A stretch of DNA of 64,000 bases. Source: Bathynomus jamesi. Taxonomy: Eukaryota > Arthropoda > Malacostraca > Isopoda > Cirolanidae. Under the pieces are notes generated by a model. It saw nothing but the letters and a program-made list of their open reading frames with translations. It had not been told where the DNA came from and ran no database searches. The stretch lies in contig JAJOZX010001000.1 of assembly GCA_023014485.1 (NCBI GenBank), forward strand, positions 229,501 to 293,500. The letters are read 5' to 3'. Position numbers and translations under genes: made by a program. Below, in pieces: positions 40,976 to 52,900 of the stretch (position 1 is its first letter; every line of letters starts with the position of its first letter).

Positions 40976-41755
40976 ATGAAATACTCTTTGGAAGATGAAG
41001 CATTGATATTGAACCTGCGTAACGAGAAACACTAGGGTGCAAAACGAATGAAGAAAGAGTTTCCAAATAAATGATGGACGATACCTGGACTTCAATATCT
41101 CACAAAAAAAATCGATATCACAAGGTTGACCAAACGAAAAGAAGGCAGTGGAAGGCCAAAAACATCACGTACTGAGGAAAATAGTGACACGGTTTCATCC
41201 ATGATATGCAGTCAAGAAGAACGGCCCAACACCCACAAGTCCGTTAGAGAAATTTCAAAAACTACTGGTATTTCTCGCTCTAGTGTTCGTCGTATAGTAA
41301 AAGATGATCTGGGTCTTAAATGTTTTAAAAGAGTCGAAGTTCATAAGCTATCTGCATCAAATAAGCAAGCAAGAGTTGAAAAATGTCGTGCTCTGTTAGA
41401 TCGATTCCCAGACAGAGAGGTGTCGAAAATATGGTTCAGCGACGAGAAAACCTTTACGGTTGCTTCAACAATAAAAACACAAAATGACCGAGTTTATGGA
41501 AGCCAGGACAAAAAATCTATCAGTCTAGATCGACTTTGCAGGGAACGTCCGCATTTTTCTCAAAAAGTCATGGTTTCCATCTTTATTTCAAAGTTAGGGA
41601 AGTCAGAGATTGTTTTTGTTGATCAAAATGCAAAAATCACTGCTGCTTATTACCAAGAAAAAGTCCTTGATGCGGTAGATCAATGGCGAGCAAGGTTGCA
41701 AGCGTGCACTGATAATGGAGGAGGGCACATTCCGCATAATCTTGGACTCAATTAG
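40976..41755 (+). pseudogene. maT-type transposase, internally deleted (copy 1)
   Basis: ATG at 40976 (MKYSLEDEALILNLRNEKH) with a stop at about 41033 and a frame change. The frame 41126-41755 holds EGSGRPKTSRTEEN, ISRSSVRRIVKDDLGLKCFK and WFSDEKTFTV (first Asp). At AYYQEKVLD the frame jumps straight to the C-terminal AVDQWRARLQACTDN block, so about 100 residues with the second and third catalytic Asp are missing. It is a deletion derivative that cannot catalyse transposition. Confidence 0.8.
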
Positions 41756-42095
41756 GTAACTGTATACTGTAGAAACAGAAAGTTTTTCTACCTGTGTCTG
41801 TATAACAGCGAATTACAAACTAATGGTTATAGTTATCAAAAATCCAACTTCACCACGAGGTAGACCATGAAATTCTATACAAGATACATATATTGATTGT
41901 ACAAATAACATTTGATAAAGGTAAAATTATATTGGTAAAAATCAGGGTAATACACTTTCTGACACGTTGAATGCATTATGTTTGAATATTCCTTAACACA
42001 TTGGTACTGATTTTGACATACTCAGATGTGATTTTATCCTTTAGAGAACGTATGGTTCTGAGTTGATCAGCATAGACTACCGACTTGAGATGGCC

Positions 42096-42462
42096 CTACA
42101 AGAAAAAGTCAAGAAGCATGAGGTCTGGAGACCTAGGTAGCCATTCGACAGGCCCTCGCCGTCCGATCCACTTGCTTGGGAATGTTTCATCTAAAGAGCT
42201 CTGGACAATGGTTACGAAATGTGGTTCTGCACCATCCTGCTGAAACCACATCTCCGCCCGTTCTGCCAATGGAATGTTGTCCAGTATGGGCATTAGAAAT
42301 GTTTGCAGCATATGCAGATATGTTTCACCTGTTACATTGCCGTCGAAAAAGTACGGACCAATTAACCGATCCCCCGAGAGCTCAGCCCACACCATAATTC
42401 GTGGATCGAAATGCACATGTCCTTCCTCCATCCAGTGGGGGTTCTGGCCAACTGGGTTCTGG
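42096..42462 (-). pseudogene. DD41D mariner transposase fragment (duplicate)
   Basis: Duplicate of the catalytic half at 43332-43686: MVWAELSGDRLIGPYFF, WFQQDGAEPH and WLPRSPDLMLLDFFL. One extra stop cuts the end, and the N-terminal half is absent because of the duplication junction. Confidence 0.85.
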
Positions 42463-42992
42463 CCCAACACCCACAAGTCCGTTAGAGAAATTTCAAAAAC
42501 TACTGGTATTTCTCGCTCTAGTGTTCGTCGTATAGTAAAAGATGATCTGGGTCTTAAATGTTTTAAAAGAGTCGAAGTTCATAAGCTATCTGCATCAAAT
42601 AAGCAAGCAAGAGTTGAAAAATGTCGTGCTCTGTTAGATCGATTCCCAGACAGAGAGGTGTCGAAAATATGGTTCAGCGACGAGAAAACCTTTACGGTTG
42701 CTTCAACAATAAAACACAAAATGACCGAGTTTATGGAAGCCAGGACAAAAAATCTATCAGTCTAGATCGACTTTGCAGGGAACGTCCGCATTTTTCTCAA
42801 AAAGTCATGGTTTCCATCTTTATTTCAAAGTTAGGGAAGTCAGAGATTGTTTTTGTTGATCAAAATGCAAAAATCACTGCTGCTTATTACCAAGAAAAAA
42901 TCCTTGATGCGGTAGATCAATGGCGAGCAAGGTTGCAAGCGTGCACTGATAATGGAGGAGGGCACATTCCGCATAATCTTGGACTCAATTAG
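42463..42992 (+). pseudogene. maT-type transposase, internally deleted (copy 2)
   Basis: Same internal deletion as copy 1, with the N-terminal part missing at the junction. A one-base loss in an A-run near 42712 shifts the frame in the middle (42621-42992 continues). Sharing of the deletion shows that it predates the segmental duplication. Confidence 0.85.
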
Positions 42993-43212
42993 GTAACTGT
43001 ATACTGTAGAAACAGAAAGTTTTTCTACCTGTGTCTGTATAACAGCGAATTACAAAATAATGGTTATAGTTATCAAAAATCCAACTTCACCACGAGGTAG
43101 ACCATGAAATTCTATACAAGATACATATATTGATTGTACAAATAACATTTGATAAAGGTAAAATTATATTGGTAAAAATCAGGGTAATACACTTTCTGAC
43201 ACGTTGAATGCA

Positions 43213-44209
43213 TTATGTTTGAATATTCCTTAACACATTGGTACTGATTTTGACATACTCAGATGTGATTTTATCCTTTAGAGAACGTATGGTTCTGAGT
43301 TGATCAGCATAGACTACCGACTTGAGATGGCCCCACAAGAAAAAGTCAAGAAGCATGAGGTCTGGAGACCTAGGTAGCCATTCGACAGGCCCTCGCCGTC
43401 CGATCCACTTGCTTGGGAATGTTTCATCTAAAGAGCTCTGGACAATGGTTACGAAATGTGGTTCTGCACCATCCTGCTGAAACCACATCTCCGCCCGTTC
43501 TGCCAATGGAATGTTGTCCAGTATGGGCATTAGAAATGTTTGCAGCATATGCAGATATGTTTCACCTGTTACATTGCTGTCGAAAAAGTACGGACCAATT
43601 AACCGATCCCCCGAGAGCTCAGCCCACACCATAATTCGTGGATCGAAATGCACATGTCCTTCCTCCATCCAGTGGGGGTTCTCATTGGACCAATAGCCTG
43701 CATTATGCCTATTGACACAACCGCTGAGGTGAAATATCGCTTCGTCGCTGAACATGATCCTTCGTTGAAGGGTGTCGATGTTGTAGAAACCACTGGCAGA
43801 ACTCTACAGAACGGTCTGTGTCGTCACTGTGCAGTTCTTGAACGAGTTGGACTTTGTAGGGGTGGAAACGATTTGTTGTAAGAATTCGTTGAATGGATCT
43901 TCTAGAGACACCCGTTTCCTGGGATAACTTTCTTAAGGACTTATTTGAGCTGTTTTCGAGGTGAGTGAGTACCGTTAGTGATGTTGTTGCATCGGTTGAA
44001 CTTTTTGGCCAGCCACTACGCGGCCACTCATGGACACTTCCCGTTTCTTTGAAGCGAGTGAACAGTTTTCCAACTGATGCCTGAACAACTGGCGGCCTCT
44101 CAGGATGTTTGTCATTAAAATCAGTAGCAACTGATTGGTGTGTGTTACCACGCCTTGCACACATTAAAACTATCTCCACCCGTTCATCTATTGTCAATTT
44201 CTGTGCCAT
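43213..44209 (-). pseudogene. DD41D mariner transposase (one frameshift)
   Basis: ATG at 44209 (MAQKLTIDERVEIVLMCARR), helix-turn-helix blocks (SLRKLSQETGVSRRSIQRIL), then a frameshift near 43785. The catalytic half 43755-43213 carries MFSDEAIFHL, WFQQDGAEPH and WLPRSPDLMLLDFFLWG with DD41D spacing. Only one break, so it is fairly young. Inactive as it stands. Confidence 0.88.
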
Positions 44210-44293
44210 AGGTTCAACAACAAATCTGAAAAGAACAAAACACATTAAAACACAAATTATTAAAATGTGCCTATGGTTCCTGACTTTTGCGCC

Positions 44294-44298
<5 letters not shown>
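43213..44298 (-). mobile_element. DD41D mariner, right end only
   Basis: The right terminus (gacttttgcgccaccct, ending 44298) abuts (TA)n. No matching left end is seen; the left side passes into the maT derivative, so the element is truncated or was joined there. Confidence 0.7.
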
Positions 44299-44328
<30 letters not shown>

Positions 44329-44597
44329 TAAACATGTGTTGTGTATTTTAATGTATATAGAATTCTTCTGTACTATCTGTATTATTTTTATTATTTTTGA
44401 TACGTGTATATACATATGTTAAATAACACCATTTATTCCTGTTTTTATTGCAATTCTTCTATACTGCTGTGATATTTTTTATGTAATATATATAATTCGT
44501 ATTATCACTGTTTTTGCACCTAATGTATATACATAGTTTGTATTTCAATATATATTAAATTGCCAGAACACTGTAGCTGTGTTTTATTTGGGTTTGG
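44299..44597. other. AT-rich sequence related to the copy B tail
   Basis: 44330-44400 matches the tail of copy B on both sides of its Tc1 insertion (gtattttaatgTAtatag). Nearby, ctatactgctgtgatat resembles the copy C minisatellite. Possibly a third element tail. No gene. Confidence 0.5.
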
Positions 44598-45178
44598 GTC
44601 ATAATCACGAAAGCCGAAATCCCGAAAAGCCGAAATCCCGAAAAGCCGAAATCCCGAAAGCCGAAATCCGAAAAACGAAAAACCAAAATTAAGAGAAACC
44701 AAAATTAAGAAAAACCAAAATTAAGAAAAAACAAAATTAAGAAATAACAAAATTAAGAAATAACAAAATTAAGAAAAAACAAAAATTAAGAAAAAACAAA
44801 ATTAAGAAAAAACAAAATTAAGAAAAAACAAAAATTAAGAAAAACAAAAATTAAGAAAAACAAAAATCCCGAAACTGGCAACTCATGAATATGCAACGAG
44901 TTTATTTTGTTTTTTCTTAATTTTGTTTTTTCTTAATTTTGGTTTTTCTTAATTTTGTTTTTTCTTAATTTTGTTTTTTTTTAATTTTGTTTTTCTTAAT
45001 ATTGTTTTTTCTTAATTTTGGTTTTCTTAATTTTGGTTTTCGGGATTTCGGCTTTCGGGATTTCGGTTTTCGGGATTTCGGCTTTTCGGGATTTCGGCTT
45101 TTCGGGATTTCGGCTTTTCGGGATTTCGGCTTTCGGGATTTCGGCTTTCGGGATTTCGGCTTTCGGGATTTTGTCCGG
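44598..45178. repeat. head-to-head palindrome of two minisatellites
   Basis: The left arm has ccgaaatcccgaaaag units then aaccaaaattaagaaa units. The right arm is the mirror, aattttggttttt units then cgggatttcggcttt units. Centre about 44885-44900, arms about 280 bp. Strong purine/pyrimidine strand bias. Frames here are only repeat translations. Confidence 0.85.
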
Positions 45179-45236
45179 CACCCGTTTTATTTACACCTTT
45201 TGAGCAAATATCAATGGAAATGAGGGTGTATATATA

Positions 45237-45338
45237 CCACGAAGGGAAAAGAAACACAAAGTGGTGCTCAAGCGCTTTCGTCTAATGACATCCTCAGGAA
45301 TACTGGAGTGAAAGGAGTTCAAGGCAATATATAGGTTA

Positions 45339-45382
<44 letters not shown>

Positions 45383-45589
45383 AGTATAGAAAAAATTGTG
45401 GGAGGAGCAAACACATTTGTATGGGAAAATGACACTTTTAGCACTTTGGCCGAAATTCAATATAAATTCAAATGGCTTGTTTATGAAACAGGTCACAAAA
45501 GAATAAAGAAATAAAAATAAATATAAATATAAATTGGAAAAAAAAATTACAAAATAATGCCTTAGTGATATATATGTCAGCCTAAATAA
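45237..45589 (-). repeat. Penelope terminal repeat (downstream copy)
   Basis: Same orientation as 48745-49082, about 95 percent similar outside a TA run (45343-45379). Contains a hammerhead-like core at 45264-45303. Confidence 0.8.
45264..45303 (-). ncRNA. hammerhead-ribozyme-like motif (downstream copy)
   Basis: Core CTGAGGA, hairpin gtcattagac, GAAA and palindromic AGCGCT as in the upstream copy. Helix I has one A-C mismatch (gtattc/gagcac). Confidence 0.45.
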
Positions 45590-46170
45590 CCATAAAGAAA
45601 TAAACCAACAGATAAAAAACCAAAAATTGTAAGTGGAGTCTACAAATTCAAGCTCAAAAGGAAAGTTTACAATCAATTTAATAGATGATGCCAAATTGAT
45701 ATATGTCACAAGAAATAAAGAAATAAACCAAAAAAAAAATAATAATAATAAATTGAAAAATAAATTTTAAGAGAGGCACACAAATTTATAAGGGAAAAAA
45801 TTACCAAAGGCTTTTTTAGTTATTGTCTGAATCATGCGTACTATGGTCACAAACGAATAAAAAAGTACAAGTAAATATAAATTGGAAAACAAAATGATGT
45901 CTAGATGATATATAAAGAACTATAAAAATATATACAACATATATAAGGTATATATACGAAATATAAACCCAATATATAAAGAATATATATATATATATGC
46001 ATAAGGGAAAAAATTACCAAAGGTTTTTATAATTATTGTCTGAAAAATCGGTAGGTCACAAAACAATAAAGAAATAAAAATAAATATAAATTGGAAACAT
46101 TACAAATAATACAACTACACATGTATACCCGCATAACCAAATATATATACATATACATACATATATACAT

Positions 46171-46235
<65 letters not shown>

Positions 46236-46349
46236 ATATTACATACATACACATACATACATACACATACACGCATACAGCAATAAATTGAAAAATAAAA
46301 TTGTAAAAGAAACACAGATTTATAAGGAAACAGAGACAAAAACAAATTT
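45590..46349. repeat. Penelope 3' region with degenerate repeats and TA/CA runs
   Basis: Several diverged copies of 'gtcacaaa.gaataaagaaataaaaataaatat' and 'aaattaccaaaggctttt' units (about 45780, 46010, 46300). (TA)n lies at 46183-46240. No gene. Confidence 0.6.
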
Positions 46350-48687
46350 TTACCACAGATTTAACAACCTGCCCTTTTTGTTTAAATCCATTCTGAAGGA
46401 ATTCAGAGCAACGGGATCGAGTTGAAACAGACCTTTACTCATGTTAAGGTTATTTGTAAGTTGAATTATAGCCGACTCAAGAATATTTCTATTAACAATG
46501 TTGCTAGAGTGAAACAAAACTGAAGCATTATTCCAATTAATACAATGGGATAACTCTGACAAATGGACAAAAAGGGCACTGGACAACTGTCCCGTTCTAA
46601 CGGAATATTGATGCAAATCCTTTCCCGTCTGACCTATGTAAAAGGAATCACATTGCTTACACCCAATTTTATAGATAAGCCTAAATTATTGGTAGGGCTA
46701 TTTTTTACTATGATGTTTTTCACAATATTGTTATATGAAAAAACTACACTGATATCCAAAAGTTTAAGTACATTAGCAATGCCTAAGAAGCCCGGGAAAA
46801 ATGGAAGTACTAAAATATTCTTTGACAAGGTGCGAGTGTTATTATTCACACGATAGAAGGTTCGTTTAGCCTTATTAAGACAAGATTCCATGAACGCAGA
46901 TGGGTAACACAACTCACTTCCAATACCGTTGATATTTTCCAATTCGGCATCGATGTATTCCGGACTGGCGATCCTAAGAGCGCGGAGAAACATTGATGAA
47001 AATATGGCCTTTTTAATAGGGGTGTCATGTCCAGAGTAAAAGTGTACGAAGGACAAATTGTTTGTTTTTTCCGATAGATACTAAACTTAAAACCCGGGCT
47101 ATCCCTATGAACACGCACATCCAAAAACGGGATTGAGTTGTCTTGTTCCACTTCTAAAGTAAATTTAATGGAGGGGACTTGATCATTTAACTGAAGGAGG
47201 AAGTCATCCAGGTCACGATTCATGGGCCAGATACACAAAATATCGTCGACGTACCGCAACCAAGGGATGCCAACCCCCAGGATTCTCGGAATATAAGTAA
47301 TTTCAAAAAACTCCATATAAATATTGGAGAGAAGGGGCGACAAAGGGTTGCCCATGGCCATCCCAAAAACTTGTTGATAATGCTCGCCATTGAAAGTGAA
47401 TTTACAATCCTTGATACAAAGCTTAATAAGTTCCAAAACAGTGTGTGCAGGTAATGGCAGATCATAGTTATGTAATTCTCGGGCGAGAAAGTCAAGCATA
47501 TCAATCGGCACTTTTGTGAACAATGAACAAACGTCGAAACTGATCAATCTATCGTTGGTATTAATGCGAACATTATTCAATTTTTCAGTGAGATCCATGG
47601 AATTTTTTACGTGTGAATCAGAGACAGTTCCAAGAATGGGGGACAAAACATTAACAAGCCATTTGGAGAGTTTATAGGTAATAGAGCCCACCGAGCTAAT
47701 AATAGGGCGCATAGGGTTACCCGGTTTGTGGGTTTTAATAAGACCATAAAGGTAAGGCAGAGAAGGTGAAGTGGACAAAAAAAGGGGAATTAAGTCCTTA
47801 TGATCTTTGAGAATGCGTTTGAAGCCACTATTGAATGATTTGATGACATCATCCTGCGGGTTCTTCCTAAGTTTCACGTATGTGGCGGGGTCCTGAAGCA
47901 GCTCATTCATCTTTCCAATGTAGTCCACTTTGTCCATAATGACTAAGGTGTTAGCCTTGTCTGCTTTAGTAATATGGAGCTCACTATCTTTTTTTAATTG
48001 TGAAAGGCTATTGCGGAAACGTTTAGGAAAGTTATCTTCGTAAGAAATATTCGCAGCACCATAGACAAGGCCTTTAACTATGTTAACCAAAGACTGAGAA
48101 AGGTTACACTTTTTTTCAAAACAAGCAAGACTATGACAAATTTGTAAAGCAGTAGGTTTTTTAACAATGAAAAAGGACATACCAAATCAAAGGGCACTTT
48201 TTGCATCGTCACTAATGTTTTTCGAAGAAAGGTTCACAACACATTTTGAGCTTGCTTTTTTACTCCACTGACTATTTCGAATGAGACTTTTAATTTTGCG
48301 ATCCAAAATGTTTCGAAGTGAAGAAGTTCTCCGACGCAACTCGTTGTAAATTTCATCAAACAGAGGTTGGATCCACGGTTGGGGAATAACAGTCAAAACA
48401 TTACGTTTGGCAATGCCTAAATTTTTGAAGGTGGACCACTCATTTTGTCTGGTGACTTCAATATGTTTCTTTAAAATTACTCTGCTAAAGTTGTTGAACG
48501 GATGGTCGTCCATTTGTCTGAGGCGAATCGGAAGGAGGGACTTGGGAAGGACCTGCTCCTCCAGACAATTAGTAAGAAACTTTCGTCGGATACGAATTGC
48601 ATGCCCCTTCATTAATGTAGAAGAAAACACAGACAAAAACGGAGACAATAGAGGGAACAGCAAGGCGAAGGAACGCATGGTGTTCAT
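46350..48687 (-). pseudogene. Penelope reverse transcriptase with GIY-YIG nuclease (stop and frameshifts)
   Basis: Begins at 48687 (MNTMRSFALLFPLL). The N-terminal domain runs to an in-frame TGA at 48187-48189. The same frame then runs 48180-46846 with RT blocks GLIKTHKPGNPMRPIISS, ISFDVCSLFTKVPID, GMAMGNPLSPLLSNIYMEFF and RYVDDILCIW (YVDD catalytic). A frameshift near 47060 leads to 47056-46634, and another near 46625 to the C-terminus. That end has FYIGQTGKDL and NILESAII, the Tyr-Ile-Gly and Glu parts of a GIY-YIG nuclease. About 780 codons. The enzyme copies element RNA at nuclease-made nicks. Confidence 0.85.
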
Positions 48688-48744
48688 TATATGAAAAATT
48701 ATTTCACGAAAGTGACACGTGAAAAATATTTATGATGAATAAAA

Positions 48745-49082
48745 CCACGAAGGGAAAAGAAACAAAGTGGTGCTCAAGCGCTTTCGTCTAATGACATCCT
48801 CAGGAACACTGGAGTGAAAGGAGAGTTCAAGGCAATATATAGGTTACAAAAATAAACATATATATATATGTAAGTATAGAAAAAATTGTGGGAGGAGCAA
48901 ACACATTTGTATGGGAAAATGACACTTTTAGCACTTTGGCCGAAATTCAATATAAATTCAAATGGCTTGTTTATGAAACAGGTCACAAAAGAATAAAGAA
49001 ATAAAAATAAATATAAATATAAATTGGAAAAAAAAAATTACAAAATAATGCCTTAGTGATATATATGTCACAGCCTAAATAT
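48745..49082 (-). repeat. Penelope terminal repeat (upstream copy)
   Basis: Begins ccacgaagggaaaagaaac and ends near gtcacagcctaaat. Direct repeat of 45237-45589. Confidence 0.8.
48770..48809 (-). ncRNA. hammerhead-ribozyme-like motif (upstream copy)
   Basis: Minus strand, in order: helix I strand GTGTTC, core CTGAGGA, helix II hairpin GTC-ATTA-GAC, core GAAA, palindromic AGC/GCT as minimal helix III, U at the cleavage site, helix I strand GAGCAC. Helix I forms 6 pairs. Minimal hammerheads with tiny helix III are known from Penelope terminal repeats and may act as dimers. One unpaired T precedes helix II. Confidence 0.55.
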
Positions 49083-49111
49083 TTTTCACGTGTCACTTTC
49101 GTGAAATAATT

Positions 49112-49114
<3 letters not shown>

Positions 49115-49159
<45 letters not shown>

Positions 49160-49302
49160 GATACAATGTGTGTGTGTGTGTGTGTCTGTGGTTTATGGAG
49201 ATTTACTTTAACTGAAAACATGAATTGTCGTACTTTAGGATAGTTAAGGGAAAAGTAATAATAAAAATAATAATAATAATAGTAGTAGTAATAATAATAA
49301 CA

Positions 49303-49339
<37 letters not shown>

Positions 49340-49634
49340 TTCTAAGGGATATGTTTTTGTGAGGTATAGCGATGCCAGTTTATATGTGTGTAAATAACTG
49401 TGTACGCTAAATACGGCTGGCTGTGAGGTGTGAATGGCTGCCTTGTGTTTAGGCAACCCACATACCCACACGCATAATATTCTTTTGTGGGCCTGAGCAG
49501 CCAGGTTAAGTTACCCATTGGAGCTCACATACATATATATAAAAGTAGCTTTTCTATACACACCACACTATATATATGTATATATATATATTTTTGTGGA
49601 CCTGAGCAGCCCGGTTAGGTTACCCTTGGAGTTA

Positions 49635-49667
<33 letters not shown>

Positions 49668-49904
49668 AAGCTTTACTACATACACACCAACATATATTTT
49701 TTATTTTTTTATTTTTTGGGAGGTTGAAGTGGCCTGAAGGGGGTGGAGAGGGGGGTTCAAAAACATTCGTATCATGTTGCATGTAATGTTCCAATGCAAT
49801 GTTGCAAGATTTTATGTTAGAATCTTGCACTGTTGCAATGCAATTGCACTCTCCCATTTTGCGCCAATACTACTAATACGGATATGGATGTCGTTTGACT
49901 AGAC
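49115..49904. repeat. microsatellite-rich spacer
   Basis: (TA)n 49115-49157, GT run 49168-49184, (TAA)n 49257-49336, and a roughly 110-bp imperfect tandem pair (49482-49590 and 49593-49690; ttttgtgggcctgagcagcc). At 49846-49864 it shares tgcactctcccattttgcg with the repeat at 40650. No gene. Confidence 0.7.
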
Positions 49905-52900
49905 CAGTGGTTCCCAAACTTTTTTTGCCGCGGAACCCTTTGACATTATTTAAAAAAGCGTGGAACCCCTACCTATATTCAAGAATATTAAAAACCACAA
50001 ATTGTGGGATAAAAAGAGAACTTATTTATATTAAAAAATAAATAAAAAAATTCGAATAAAAAACACCTTAATTTTTGTAAATTTGTACATAATTAGTTTA
50101 ACAAAAATGAAATGAATACCTAATGGGAAGAATGCTTCTGCTTCTTAGACTCCATTATCCTCTGGAAATTTGGTTTAATGTCGGATAATTGAATTCTCAT
50201 ATCTGGTGCAGCATCCAGTCTGCTGCGATATTCTGTTTTCGTGCTCGCATATCTTGAAAATCCTGATTCACACAAATATGTTGTTGCAAATGGCAATAGC
50301 ACTCGTATGGCTCGTTTTGATAATTCCGGATATTCGTCACTTAAATTTCCCCAGAAAATAGCTACCGGAACTTCTTCAAACTTGGCCTTTAACTGAGTAT
50401 CTGAAGTAATTTCTATTAAGTTTTCATAATCCACTGCTAGAAATCCTGTTCGCTTTTCTTTAACTTTGAATGGATTCTGTACCCAGTAATGGTCTTTGTT
50501 CTTCAAATTTGGAAAATACTCAATTAGAGATTCTGATAAGCTGTTGAGATGATTTTTAATATCATTGAGGATTTCAACATCTAATTCCACTTCGGATTCT
50601 TGGAGAAAGTCACTAAGAAGCGGAAAACAGTCAAGAGTATTTTGTTCCACATCTGAGATCCAGTACTGCAATTTACGTGATAAAGATACCATTTTATCTT
50701 GCGCTTGAAAAATGTTTACTTCTTTCCCTTGCAGAGATAGACATGTTTCATTCAATTTTGAAAAAATATCTGCTAAATATGCAATCCTTGCTAGCCATGC
50801 CATATTTGTTAATCTGTCAGATAATCTAAATTTATGATCAATAAAATAAGACAACAATTCTCTCCTCAATTCAAACATTCTCACAAGAACATTTCCTCGT
50901 GAGAGCCACCTAATTTCTGTATGTAAAAGTAGAGTGTTATGAAGACTACCCAGATCTTCACACAAGGCCTTAAAAATTCGTGATTGCAATGGCCGAGATT
51001 TAATAAAATTGATAATCTGCACTGCTTCGTCCAAAACTATCTTTAATGAAGCTGAAATCCTTTTTGTCACTAATGCATATCTGTGAAGAATGCAGTGATT
51101 ACTGTTGCAGTTTTTTGCAACATTCTTGATTCGTGTTACAGCGCCAGCTAATTTTCCTGTCATTGCCTTTGCTCCATCGCTGCATACTGAAATACATTTT
51201 TCAAAGCCTATATCATGCGTTTTCATAAAATTATCAATGCAATTAAATATATCATTTCCTGTGGTATGCAATTCTAAACTTTTGCAAAAAAGCAAATCTT
51301 CTTCAATTTTCTTATTAAAGTCATATCTAGCAAACACAAGTAAAATTGCTAGTCCAGCAACGTCTGTGGACTCATCTATTTGTAATACATAAGCATCACA
51401 TACACGCAATCGTGAAATAAGTTCATTTTGAATGTCATTAGCAATATCATTAATACGTCTTGACACCGTATTGTTGGAAAGAGATACGCCTCAACTTTCT
51501 GAACAGAATCTTCATTAAACACGCAAGATATTATATCTTTTAATAAAGGTTTTATAAGTGATTCACCAATAGTATGTGCCTCACCAGCAAGAGCAATGCG
51601 GTAACATGCTTTATATGACGCTTCTGTTGCATTTTCATTGTCTGTTTTACATTTTTTTAATAAGACACTTCTAGAGCTATTCAGACTTTCAAGTTTTCTT
51701 TCAAAAAAAGAAATATCTTTATTTTTAAAAGTCTGATGGTTTGTTTCCATATGTCTCTGTAACTTTGCTGGTGCTAAAGAACTGTTTGCTAATATTTTGT
51801 TACAAAGTAAGCAAAGGGCATCTGGGGCTTCTTCGTCACCAATACTAGTAAACCATATAACAAATAATTAGGATCATATTTACGTTTTTTCATAGATGTC
51901 TGCACAGAATCGGAGGAAGCAGATTTCTTTTTTTGTGGATTAATCACACTAGAAGTTGGTGGTTGTGCAGCTTCTGCAATTTCTGTATCTTCTATAGATG
52001 CTTTTGTTCACTAGTTTCTGCATTACTAGTAATTTCAGTTTTTTTACGAAACCCATATTTTAACCATCGATCCATTGAAGGGTTAATTTTCACGAATTTT
52101 GAAATATTACAATTACGAAAAATGAATAATAAAAAGTTCTAACCAAATTAATTCACAGAGGACAACGATTTCAAAGATTGCACTAACGAAGTGTTTATCA
52201 AGTAGGCCTAGTAGGTAGAGGCAAGCAACGTTGCTGCACAATCTTCTGCACTTTAATTATTCGTTAGGCTTCACTTAGACCTGTTAGCGTCTTGTAAACA
52301 GATGCACAATATCCCATGTAAACATTTTGAAAATACTGATATTTTTACTGCGCATTCTGCTGCAGTTAATAAAGTCCTTTTGTATAACCACCTCAGATCA
52401 CTTCACTTCCAAAGCTTACAAAACAAACTGATAACGCACGCTCGAGTCGAGTACCTCGACTACTATAGAAATAGATTATGACAAGTTCAAAACATGTTGG
52501 CTACGTCTCCAAACGCAGTTTACATCATTTTACATGCAGATTATGTACTAATATTAATAAATGTTTTCCATTAATGATAATTTAGTTGCTATTTATGGAA
52601 ATTTTCTTTTAAAAAGTAAATCAAATACGCAAAACATGATAAGTATGGCCAAAAAAATTGGCAACTCTTACAGAGGGCGCTGCTGTTACGTTCGAAATGT
52701 TTCGTTCAAGCCTATTGCCGTTTCTAAATATTTCGCTCAAACCATACTTATGCTTTATTTTCCTTCGTGCAAAATTTCATATTTTCTTCGCTAGACTTAT
52801 TTTTTTGAAAATGAGTAATTTATATTTTTTTTAAATAAAATATTTTTTATTTTAAACTTTAGCTCGCGGAACCCCTGAATTTTTTCGCGGAACCCTGGGG

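Larger units (their letters stand above)
41225..43686. repeat. tandem segmental duplication, 1,238-bp period
   Basis: 41225-42448 and 42463-43686 are near-identical (a handful of single-base differences seen). Each holds the 3' part of the deleted maT gene followed by the 3' part of a minus-strand mariner. The junction at 42446-42462 reads tggccaactgggttctgg. Confidence 0.9.
45237..49120 (-). mobile_element. Penelope-like retroelement
   Basis: Minus-strand RT/GIY-YIG gene between two direct terminal repeats (45237-45589 and 48745-49082). A 45-bp perfect inverted repeat flanks the right terminal repeat (48689-48733 / 49076-49120), a layout known for Penelope elements. Confidence 0.85.

Noticed and set aside
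44987..45257. Repetitive FGFRD-type proteins on both strands
   Set aside because: Direct translation of the cgggatttcggctt minisatellite; no start context or other domain.
49244..49471. Poly-Leu membrane protein
   Set aside because: Translation of the (TAA)n microsatellite.
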